DNA of 20,892 nucleotides from JABEVB01 sp049965775 (GTDB lineage: Bacteria > Planctomycetota > Phycisphaerae > WQYP01). A program made the position numbers and the translations under genes. Under the pieces are notes generated by a model. It did no database searches. It worked only from the letters and a program-made list of their open reading frames with translations, and had not been told where the DNA came from. Location of the stretch: assembly GCA_049965775.1 (NCBI GenBank), contig JBMFVX010000046.1:1-20892 (forward strand), in the 5' to 3' direction. Shown one piece after another: positions 14,905 through 20,892 of this stretch (its first letter is position 1; each line of letters begins with the position of its first letter).

Positions 14905-15321
14905 ATGGCTGGTTCAGGAAATGTGCCACGGGAATTGTCGCTGGCGTTTGCCGCCGGCGTGGTCGGAGCCATGGTCAACGCCGGCGCATTTTGGCTCTGC
15001 CAAAAGACGGATATTTTTGCGCTGCTGCACTGCAAGCTATCGGCGCCGTTTGGTCCGCCCTGGTTTTATCAGCATGTTACCTGGGGTGGATTGTTCGGCT
15101 TGCTGTTTGCCCTGCCGCTGCTGCGGCAGTCGCCTTTTAAGCGCGGACTGCTCTTAGGTCTGGCCCCAACTGCGTTCGCCTTATTTGTAGTGCTGCCATT
15201 TTTTGTCCACAAACACATGCTGGGCCTGGCGCTGGGTTACACCACACCATTGTTTGTGCTGGTATTCAACCTGATTTGGGGCGTGGCCACTGCCTTGTGG
15301 CTCTCGATGGCCGAGCAATAA
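14905..15321 (+). CDS. Small four-TM membrane protein, unknown function
   Basis: A 138-aa hydrophobic protein with predicted TM spans near 12-32, 57-75, 80-100 and 112-134. Conserved-looking features are the N-terminal GVVGAMVNAGAFW, a Pro-Pro-Trp near 51-53 and a Lys/Arg turn at 79-80. I do not recognise the family with certainty. AGGAG at 14892-14896 lies 8 nt before the ATG. It is a single gene, divergent from infC and convergent with the pseudouridine synthase gene (77 bp between stops, no obvious terminator). Confidence 0.7.
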   Translation: MAGSGNVPRELSLAFAAGVVGAMVNAGAFWLCQKTDIFALLHCKLSAPFGPPWFYQHVTWGGLFGLLFALPLLRQSPFKRGLLLGLAPTAFALFVVLPFFVHKHMLGLALGYTTPLFVLVFNLIWGVATALWLSMAEQ

Positions 15322-15398
15322 CACCCAACGCCGAGCAACGATGACTTGGGCCGCCATATCGGATGGACGACGTGACGAAGGATGCCGGAGGTTGCTCT

Positions 15399-16409
15399 TT
15401 ACCTTGGCTTTTTCTTTTGACCCAAGCGGCGTTCGGCGGGTGCTTTGGGCAAAAATGGCGGCTCGCTGGTGAAAGTCATCTCGCGGCCGGTATGCGGATG
15501 CTTAAACACCAGCCGCGAGGCATGCAGCGCCAATCTTTGGCCTAAGGAAGCTTTTGCGCCAGGTTGCCGCGGCGCCGATTGCCCGCGTCGCCTGGCGGGC
15601 GTACCACCTGAGCGTTCCTGCTGATGGCCTTTGCCGCCATGTTGGCCGTATACATCATCGCCTACCACCGGATGGCCGATGGCCAGCATCTGCACGCGAA
15701 TTTGATGCTTGCGGCCGGTGTACAGCCGGCAGCGCACGTGAGACACAACGCCCTTGTCACCGCCCCACTTCGCCAGCAACTGATAGTCCAGCACGGCCTT
15801 GCGGCCATCGGCAGCGCTTCGGGCAATGACCACGCGCCCGTCGCCGCGCTCTACAAGTGAATGACTCAATTTACCGGCGGCAGGCGCAACGGCGCCATGC
15901 ACCAGCAGATCGTACTCGCGTGTAATGGTGTGCCGCCGAAACTGCATCTTGAGATTTGCCAGCGACCGCACATCGCGGGCGAAAACCAGAAGGCCCGAGG
16001 CGGCGCGATCCAGCCGGTGTACCAGGTACACCGCGGCCTTGCTGTTGTGCTGGGCCGCATGACGCTGCAGAATCGCCAGCGCGGTGGGCCGCTTTTCCTT
16101 TTCATCGGTGGCGGTAAGAAGCCCGGCGGGCTTAACAACCACCAGTACCTGAGCGTCGGAATATGCGATCTCAAGACCTTCGGGAATGTTTTCCTGCCGC
16201 GGCGAAGAGTGTGCCGGCGCGATACTGACAACCGCATGATCTGCCAATGGCTCTTTGAGCGAGCGCACGATCTTGCCATCGGCCAGCACGCGACCGTCGG
16301 CCAACAGTCGGCGGAGCGTGCTTCGCGACGCCTGCGGCATCAGTCGCTGCAGGTGCGGCATCACGCCGCCGCTGGAGGGTTGTTGAGAATCAGGCGGGGT
16401 GTCGGTCAT
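15399..16409 (-). CDS. RluA-family pseudouridine synthase
   Basis: Converts specific uridines in rRNA or tRNA to pseudouridine. A putative S4 RNA-binding domain occupies about 18-62 (SRSTLRRLLADGRVLADGK), followed by the catalytic domain: VVKPAGLLT (91-99), HRLDRAASGLLVFA (131-144) with catalytic Asp134, and TGRKHQIRVQ with GHPVVGDDVYG (231-255). Residues 256-288 are a basic, Gly/Gln/Arg-rich insert before LALHASRL, unusual for the family. Which rRNA site it modifies cannot be told. Its ATG overlaps the parB stop by 4 nt (ATGA), so it is very likely cotranslated with parB. Confidence 0.9.
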   Translation of the reverse strand: MTDTPPDSQQPSSGGVMPHLQRLMPQASRSTLRRLLADGRVLADGKIVRSLKEPLADHAVVSIAPAHSSPRQENIPEGLEIAYSDAQVLVVVKPAGLLTATDEKEKRPTALAILQRHAAQHNSKAAVYLVHRLDRAASGLLVFARDVRSLANLKMQFRRHTITREYDLLVHGAVAPAAGKLSHSLVERGDGRVVIARSAADGRKAVLDYQLLAKWGGDKGVVSHVRCRLYTGRKHQIRVQMLAIGHPVVGDDVYGQHGGKGHQQERSGGTPARRRGQSAPRQPGAKASLGQRLALHASRLVFKHPHTGREMTFTSEPPFLPKAPAERRLGQKKKPR

Positions 16410-17368
16410 TGGATGGCGCCTGTGATGCGGTCAAACTCGTCGAGTGTAAAATATTGAATGACGATTTTTCCTGTGCCCTTGCGCCGCCCCGGAAAGATGC
16501 GCAGCTTGGTGCCCAGCTTGCGCGAAAGCTCCTGTTCCAGATCAATAATATGGGCGCTTTTAACGGTACGCTGATGCTGCGCCACCGTGGTTGTTTCGCC
16601 CGACGGGTCCTGAGCCATTTCGGATACCAGAGTTTCAAGCTCGCGTACACTCAGGCCTTCGTCGGCGACGCGGCGGGCGAGCATTTCCTGCCGGGCGTGA
16701 TCGTCAATGCCGGCGAGTATTTTGGCGTGGCCGAAGGTAACGGCGCCGGCGGCAATCATGTCTTGAATGGCGGCATTAAGTTCCAGCAAACGCAGAAAAT
16801 TGCTGATGGTGGCGCGCTCTTCGCCAAGGCGGCTGGCGGCCTGCTGGTGCGTGAGATGAAATCGCTCTATATAGGCGCGGTAGGCGCGGGCGCGTTCGAT
16901 GGGGTTGAGATTTTCGCGCTGGATGTTTTCAACCAAAGCCCATTCAGACTGATTCTCGTCGGTGGCATCGGTACGAATGACCGCGGGTATGCGAGTCAGG
17001 CCGGCCTGGCGGGCGGCTTCGGTGCGGCGGTGGCCTGCGACAAGCTGGTAGCGCTGGCCGACCGGGCGGAGAATAACCGGCTGCAGGACACCGCTGACGC
17101 GGATAGAGTTGGCAAGCTCCGCGAGGGCGGCGGGTTCAATGGCTTGCCGCGGTTGATGCGGATTGGGGTCTATGGCGTCGAGGGGCACAAGTGCCTGGCC
17201 GGCAGGCGATTGTGTATTAGACGTATCTATATGTGTAGAGTTGGTAATCGCTGTGCCATTGCCCGCTGCGGCCGCGTGAGGCGCGGCGGGTTGTGATGCG
17301 GGCGCCGGCTGCGCGCTGATGAGCGAGCTTAGTCCGCGTCCCAGGCGTGGCTTGGGGTTACTGGCCAT
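16406..17368 (-). CDS. parB: Chromosome partitioning protein ParB
   Basis: CTP-dependent parS-binding clamp of 320 aa. The N-terminal LGRGLSSLI (9-17) is the ParA-contacting peptide; a long Ala/Ser/Thr linker follows to about 60. The ParB/Srx domain has NPHQPR (69-74), box II GHRRTEAARQAG (112-123) and ENIQRENLNPIE (147-158). The helix-turn-helix is about 173-194 (THQQAASRLGEERATISNFLRLL). The C-terminal dimerisation segment ends in IVIQYFTLDEFDRI. Box II has His where most chromosomal ParBs have Glu (GERR), seen in other ParB-like proteins too. AAGGAG lies 8 nt before the ATG. There is no parA upstream or downstream; the gene before it is an acetyltransferase. Two parS-like sites lie upstream. 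Cotranscribed with the pseudouridine synthase gene. Confidence 0.95.
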   Translation of the reverse strand: MASNPKPRLGRGLSSLISAQPAPASQPAAPHAAAAGNGTAITNSTHIDTSNTQSPAGQALVPLDAIDPNPHQPRQAIEPAALAELANSIRVSGVLQPVILRPVGQRYQLVAGHRRTEAARQAGLTRIPAVIRTDATDENQSEWALVENIQRENLNPIERARAYRAYIERFHLTHQQAASRLGEERATISNFLRLLELNAAIQDMIAAGAVTFGHAKILAGIDDHARQEMLARRVADEGLSVRELETLVSEMAQDPSGETTTVAQHQRTVKSAHIIDLEQELSRKLGTKLRIFPGRRKGTGKIVIQYFTLDEFDRITGAIQ

Positions 17369-17406
17369 GAAGAGTTCTCCTTAAAAGGATGCCGCTGGTA
17401 CGAGGA

Positions 17407-17436
17407 TTTATACCAACAGCCTCGCCACCGCCTCAA
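17407..17436 (-). promoter_or_regulatory. Candidate parB promoter
   Basis: On the minus strand TTGAGG (17431-17436), an 18-bp spacer and an extended -10 TGGTATAAA with TATAAA at 17407-17412. Transcription would start near 17400, about 32 nt before the ATG. The nearer parS-like site lies about 30 bp upstream of the -35, so bound ParB could affect this promoter. Confidence 0.5.
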
Positions 17437-17466
17437 CGTCCTATAAGATATTCATGAACGTCGCGG

Positions 17467-17482
17467 TGTTCTACGTGGAACA
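17467..17482. promoter_or_regulatory. parS-like site 1 (one mismatch from palindrome)
   Basis: TGTTCTACGTGGAACA: 15 of 16 positions match the palindrome TGTTCCACGTGGAACA, close to the known parS consensus TGTTNCACGTGNAACA. It lies 99 bp upstream of parB. Confidence 0.75.
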
Positions 17483-17895
17483 TTATGGTGGTTACATGGT
17501 AAATGTCAAATGCCGGTGCGAATGTAAAATGCGATGGCCGAAAAGTAATAAGGTGGCATGACGCATTGGGATAGAGTTGTTTAAATATTCGGCGGCAGGC
17601 GGCCGCATGTGTTGTTATGCGTCAGCTTCAATTTCCAAGTTCATTTTGGCCATGCGTATGTTTGCCGTTTGTCCTTATCAAACCATTTTCCAGTCTTTTT
17701 GCCAATCGTGGCCCTATCTTGGCTTGGCCGTTATCAGTGAATTGTATAATACGATTGTTTCAATATGTGGCTGCACAATAGATGATGGACGTTAAAGCAC
17801 GGTCAAATGGACATAATGTTATGGTCTAAAAATTGGTCTGCTCTGTGTGGTGTGATTACATTCAAGGTGATTTGGAACTTCGCTTAAGATGAAAG
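17483..17895. other. AT-richer gene-free spacer between the two parS sites
   Basis: This 413-bp stretch has no convincing gene; a 72-codon plus-strand frame (17577-17795) has no ribosome site and a Cys/Ser-rich product resembling nothing. It is richer in A/T than the flanking genes and contains TATAAT at 17745-17750 and a CATAATGTTATG inverted stem near 17812. Six TTAT words occur, but none matches the DnaA box TTATCCACA well. The region may be centromere-associated; an origin is not shown. Confidence 0.4.
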
Positions 17896-17911
17896 TGTTC
17901 CACGTGGAACA
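17896..17911. promoter_or_regulatory. parS site 2 (perfect 16-bp palindrome)
   Basis: TGTTCCACGTGGAACA is a perfect palindrome and fits the parS consensus TGTTNCACGTGNAACA at all fixed positions. It lies 15 bp past the acetyltransferase stop and 528 bp upstream of parB. This is where chromosomal ParB is expected to load. Confidence 0.9.
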
Positions 17912-17926
17912 TCACTTCTGACGCAG

Positions 17927-18958
17927 TCACGGCGATACCAGCCACACCCTCGCGAGACGACCCACCTCCACCCAGCCAGCCTTGTGATAAATAGATAAGG
18001 CTGATTCATTTTCCGCATCTACTTGCAAAGTCGCTACACGCCCCATTTTGCGAATTCGGCTGGCCAAATCTCCCACCAGTGACGCCCCGTAGCCGCGCCG
18101 TCGAAACTCAGGAAACACAAAAACGCCCCCAATTTCAACCATACCAGGCAGCACCAAATCAAACTTTGCACATGCAACGACGCAGCCGTCAACCTCTAAA
18201 ACGAATACAGATCGGCTGTCAATCCAAGCATCAACATCCGCATCGAATAATATCCCTCGCTCCTCCTTGTACTGCTTTCGCCATCTATTGAGCACTGCCT
18301 CATCCCCATCTTTTGCTTCTCGCACATTCGGCATTATCCCGGCGTCAACATCACCAGGCAGCCTCATCACCACGTTGATGGACCGCCGTGCGAAAACCTT
18401 ACGATTAACAGCCGCCAACATCCGAGGCAGCAACCGATCTACGCCTTCCGCATTGCCGGTAATGAAGTTAATCGCGGCTGGCGCACGCGCTGCGCTTCCG
18501 CCAAGCTGCTTTCCGTCCGAAAAAGTGTTATCGGACGTTGATGGACGCCCGATCCGCTCAATATACTCTGCAAACGCGTCCGCCACCGAATCACTAAGGG
18601 CCAAAATGTCCGCCCGATGCGCCTTGGGCACATACAGCATAGCCCCGAGTGCATTGGCCGCATCAGCCCCAATGGGTGCCGGCCCGTTCTTTCGAGCCGA
18701 TGCGGAAGCCGACAAATCTTCCGCGCTGCCGTCAGACTTGCGCTTTACTCCATCATCAGCCGGGTAGGCCGCTACCAGGTGCAGGTCCGCTCGCGCTAGC
18801 GGAGGCGTTTGCGCCAGTCGCTCCCAAAAATGGGCGATCATGTCCAGGGCGCCGCCGCCGCGCTGCCGCAATAGTTCCGCTGCCGCCGCCGCCTGGTCTA
18901 AGCCAAGCCGCGTCAATCGCGGTTGGGTGGTTGTCTCTAATGCCGACATTTCAGCCAC
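17927..18958 (-). CDS. GNAT acetyltransferase with a long N-terminal domain
   Basis: A 343-aa cytosolic enzyme. The C-terminal third (about 210-343) is a GNAT acetyl-CoA domain: the core strand MVEIGGVFVFP, the RRRGYGASLV pyrophosphate-binding loop (286-295), the strand VATLQVDAENESA and Tyr324 in LSIYHKAGW as likely general acid. The N-terminal 200 residues, with segments AAINFITGNAEGVDRLLPRM and GAMLYVPKAHRADIL, resemble the DUF4081-type domain that precedes some GNATs; a low-complexity stretch lies at 75-100. The frame opens at 19087 but that N-terminus has no ribosome site; GGAGG at 18969-18973 lies 10 nt before GTG 18958 and a -10 lies just upstream, so GTG was chosen; ATG 18949 is an alternative. 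Substrate unknown. Confidence 0.8.
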   Translation of the reverse strand: MAEMSALETTTQPRLTRLGLDQAAAAAELLRQRGGGALDMIAHFWERLAQTPPLARADLHLVAAYPADDGVKRKSDGSAEDLSASASARKNGPAPIGADAANALGAMLYVPKAHRADILALSDSVADAFAEYIERIGRPSTSDNTFSDGKQLGGSAARAPAAINFITGNAEGVDRLLPRMLAAVNRKVFARRSINVVMRLPGDVDAGIMPNVREAKDGDEAVLNRWRKQYKEERGILFDADVDAWIDSRSVFVLEVDGCVVACAKFDLVLPGMVEIGGVFVFPEFRRRGYGASLVGDLASRIRKMGRVATLQVDAENESALSIYHKAGWVEVGRLARVWLVSP

Positions 18959-18985
18959 GCGGTACAAACCTCCAAGACCGCCCAT

Positions 18986-18991
18986 AGTATA
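18986..18991 (-). promoter_or_regulatory. -10 box (TATACT) for the acetyltransferase gene
   Basis: TATACT on the minus strand lies 27 nt before the GTG start, so transcription would begin near 18979 just ahead of the GGAGG. No strong -35 at 16-18 bp was found. Confidence 0.4.
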
Positions 18992-19199
18992 ATGAAGTAT
19001 GTAACATATCTCTATATATTGTATGTATTCCCCGTTTTGCCACGGTTGCCATCCCGGCTCCGCGCATATCTTAATCTTCCGGCGCAAATGTCAAAAGTCT
19101 TCCGGCCCTGCACAGAGCCGATATCAATGCGCGGGTGGGGCGATCAGGGGCGTTGTACGCTTGATGTTTACCTGCGAACAACCATCGGGCGCAAAAAGA

Positions 19200-19238
19200 G
19201 CGGCGTACCCCAACAGCCTGGTTGTTGCAGTACGCCGC
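19200..19238 (-). terminator. Rho-independent terminator of the PEP-CTERM propeller gene
   Basis: GCGGCGTAC (19200-19208) pairs perfectly with GTACGCCGC (19230-19238), with an inner CAACA/TGTTG stem (19211-19215, 19223-19227). Read on the minus strand it is followed by TCTTTTTG, and it lies 61 bp past the stop of the 19300-20523 gene. Upstream on that strand is a run of seven T, so it is asymmetric and serves the minus strand. Confidence 0.85.
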
Positions 19239-19299
19239 CAAAAAAATGGGGGGATGTTTATGTAGCAGGGCGGTCCATCATCTGGCCCGCCTGAATCCA

Positions 19300-20523
19300 T
19301 TACCGGTTGCCGCAGCTTCGCCGCCGCGTCAAAAGCAGTGCCGCTCCGCCAAGCACCAGCAGCGCCAAAGCGGTTGGCTCCGGAGCCGGTGATGCATCGG
19401 CGATAAACCCAATGCCCGCCGAAGAGCCGATGCCGGTTACCACCGGTGTCAGCAGGCCGGTGCTGAAGTTCAGTGCGTCAAGCGAATGGTTGACCTTGTC
19501 CGACGAAAACGCCTGATTGGCCGCAAACCCGTTGGTGCTCGTGAGTGCGTACACCAAGTTATCTTTGCTGTCGGCGAACAGCAATACGCCGTGGCTGCTG
19601 GTGGCAAAGCCGGTATCATCGGTGTTGATGGGGTTGCCGTTGGCGTCATGCAGGTTAAGCACCGTAAGCGACTGATTGGCCTGGCCCACATTGGCAATGT
19701 CGGTAATTGAAGCGCCGCTTTCGTTGGACAGCAGCAAATCGCCTGCCGGAGTAAGGTTGAGCGAATCCGGGTCAAAAATATTGCCGGCTGACCTTTGCCC
19801 CGTCACCTTGTTTGTGACCATGTCGGTGCCGTGCACCACCGGTGTAAGCGTCGGCATCTCCGGGTAATTTCCGCCATTGGCTGCCGGTGTGGCCGACACC
19901 TGGTACAGCACCGGCAGGGGGTTGGGGTTGCTGGCTGAATAAGCCCCGTTGCCGGCATTCGAGCCTGATGCGTAAAGCTTGCCGTTCACAAACTGCAGCC
20001 CGTCAAAACCGCCCTGGTGCGGCGAAGGGTTCGGATAGCCATACCGTGTCTGTTGGCCGGTGCTGGTGTTGATGACGGTCAGGGCGGAGTTGCCATCTTC
20101 GTTTTGGTCGGTATACAGCAAACCGTCCGGCCCGACGGCGATGCCTTCCACGTGTCCAGCCATGTTGAAGGCTTTTTCAAACGTGCCGTTGAGGCTGTAC
20201 TCAGCGACGGTGCTCGTTACACCATTGGGGCCGTAGCCGCCATCGCCGGCCACGCCATTGCCCCAGCCGATAAATACATTGCCGCCGGCCACGGTAATGT
20301 CATCCGGCGAACTGACCATCGGCGTCGGCTGTGTGCCGCCGATCGCGCTCTCCAACCCTGGGTTGGCAAACGGTGAAGCAAATACGCTTAGCTGATAACC
20401 CGCCGCCACCACCGGCGTGCCGGCGTGCGCTCGGGTCGCAATCGCCGCCCCGGCTACTGCCGCCGCCAGACCCATGGCCACGCGGAACTTGGAACCCACT
20501 CGCTTAAACTCATCGCGTTTCAT
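19300..20523 (-). CDS. PEP-CTERM sorted secreted beta-propeller-like protein
   Basis: A 407-aa exported protein. The signal peptide (1-34, with MKRDEFKRVGSKFRVAMGLAAAVAG and a cleavage near AHA-GT) is unusually long in its basic n-region. The body has recurring segments of the NHL/SMP-30 type: DDITVAGGNVFIGWG, VEGIAVGPDGLLYTDQN, FDGLQFVNGKLYASGS, LNLTPAGDLLLSNES, GVLLFADSKDNLVYAL, which suggest a six- or seven-bladed propeller. The C-terminus is a PEP-CTERM tail (PEPTALALLVLGGAALLL then TRRR) for exosortase processing. The frame opens at 20589, but AGGAG (20532-20536 on this strand) lies 8 nt before ATG 20523. A single-gene unit with its own terminator. Function unknown; extracellular or surface binding is inference. 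Confidence 0.88.
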   Translation of the reverse strand: MKRDEFKRVGSKFRVAMGLAAAVAGAAIATRAHAGTPVVAAGYQLSVFASPFANPGLESAIGGTQPTPMVSSPDDITVAGGNVFIGWGNGVAGDGGYGPNGVTSTVAEYSLNGTFEKAFNMAGHVEGIAVGPDGLLYTDQNEDGNSALTVINTSTGQQTRYGYPNPSPHQGGFDGLQFVNGKLYASGSNAGNGAYSASNPNPLPVLYQVSATPAANGGNYPEMPTLTPVVHGTDMVTNKVTGQRSAGNIFDPDSLNLTPAGDLLLSNESGASITDIANVGQANQSLTVLNLHDANGNPINTDDTGFATSSHGVLLFADSKDNLVYALTSTNGFAANQAFSSDKVNHSLDALNFSTGLLTPVVTGIGSSAGIGFIADASPAPEPTALALLVLGGAALLLTRRRSCGNR

Positions 20524-20595
20524 AAGAAACTCTCCTGTCAGTCGTACAATCAAATCAGCCACGCCTGCAGCCGAACTGGCCACAGCCACGCATTG

Positions 20596-20616
20596 GCAGG
20601 CATAACAATCGCCTGC
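20596..20616. other. Hairpin in the upstream region of the PEP-CTERM propeller gene
   Basis: GCAGGC (20596-20601) pairs with GCCTGC (20611-20616) around a 9-nt loop, about 75 bp upstream of the gene and likely in its leader. The rest of the 293-bp gap (20524-20816) shows no gene and no clear promoter; two overlapping minus-strand frames there lack ribosome sites. Confidence 0.3.
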
Positions 20617-20816
20617 GAAAGAACAAAAGTTTGGCTGCCGATTCCTCGACTTCGCGTAACTCTAGGCGCATAAGTGTTAGTGCAAGGCCAATTTCGTGTG
20701 TGCGTTTGAATAACCCCCTGCACTTCGGGCGATTTATTTGCCTTGTGCCACCGCTCGCATAAAGTCCAATGATGGGTACGCAGTCGCAAGGGTGCAAAAT
20801 GCGAACTTGCTCCTTA

Positions 20817-20892
20817 GAGCCTGTTTGAAAACTCCGGCGGGATCGTCTTGCGGCCCAGGGCGGCCGTCTGCTGCGTTCTCGCTCCTCGCCAT
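20817..20892. mobile_element. End of a probable IS5-type element, cut by the window edge
   Basis: GAGCCTGTTTGAAAACTCC, beginning at 20817 after a TTA, matches the terminal inverted repeats common in IS5-superfamily elements and shares the first 8 bases and 12 of 15 with the left end of the MITE-like element at 10907. The following sequence to the window end has no open frame and would be the subterminal part. The transposase, if any, and the other end lie beyond 20892. Confidence 0.6.

Noticed and set aside
15310..15344. Direct repeat GCCGAGCAA at the end of the small membrane protein gene
   Set aside because: Only 9 bp and two copies, one inside the coding sequence; no structure around it.
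16409..17296. 295-codon open frame on the plus strand
   Set aside because: Antisense to parB over its length; a Gly/Ala-rich shadow of a GC-rich gene.
17577..17795. 72-codon open frame between the parS sites
   Set aside because: Poor start context and a product unlike any family; the region is better read as non-coding.
17369..17926. Replication origin with DnaA boxes
   Set aside because: Several TTAT words occur, but none fits TTATCCACA within one mismatch, so an origin is not claimed.
1..20892. CRISPR array, defence island or prophage
   Set aside because: No regularly spaced repeats, Cas, nuclease, toxin-antitoxin or phage structural genes were seen on either strand.

Overview
The window looks like a chromosomal segment of a moderately GC-rich bacterium, most likely a planctomycete of the Phycisphaerae type. 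This is inferred from gene content: three secreted proteins end in a PEP-CTERM tail (Pro-Glu-Pro, a hydrophobic segment, an Arg/Lys cluster), there is a DUF2752 membrane protein next to small lipoproteins, a UvrB/UvrC-motif protein with a long unfamiliar N-terminal region, and an MsbA-like ABC exporter with a PDZ-like insert. No rRNA, tRNA, CRISPR array or prophage was found. Most genes are housekeeping or envelope genes in short operons.

Layout, left to right. 15-881 (-) is a di-iron iron-sulfur-cluster repair protein (RIC/YtfE/ScdA type). 1141-3306 (-) is the ABC exporter. 3563-5397 (+) is a compact three-gene operon: DUF2752 membrane protein and two lipoproteins, apparently read from an extended -10 promoter next to the first ATG. 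deoC (5451-6182, -) converges on it. 6457-9740 (+) holds the UVR-motif protein, an MscS channel and a CPBP membrane protease. A sugar-nucleotide epimerase (9841-10812, -) is followed by a gene-free stretch of about 630 bp with a 118-bp MITE-like element flanked by CTAG duplications, then a promoter and a hairpin-rich leader in front of two tandem PEP-CTERM genes (11442-13133, +), closed by a clear terminator.

13346-13936 (+) is an unrecognised Trp-rich protein converging on infC (13946-14590, -), which seems to start at AUU, as in Escherichia coli. 14905-15321 (+) is a small membrane protein. An RluA-family pseudouridine synthase overlaps parB by 4 nt (15399-17368, -). Upstream of parB there is no parA; instead there is a 558-bp gene-free region with two parS-like 16-mers, one of them a perfect palindrome. 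A GNAT acetyltransferase (17927-18958, -) and a beta-propeller-like PEP-CTERM protein with its own terminator (19200-20523, -) follow. The last 76 bp look like the end of an IS5-type insertion sequence cut off by the window.

The most notable items are the PDZ-like insert in the ABC exporter, the parA-less parB locus with its parS pair, the structured leader before the PEP-CTERM pair, the AUU start of infC, and the two related TIR-bearing elements. I did not find a clearly new defence or mobile system.
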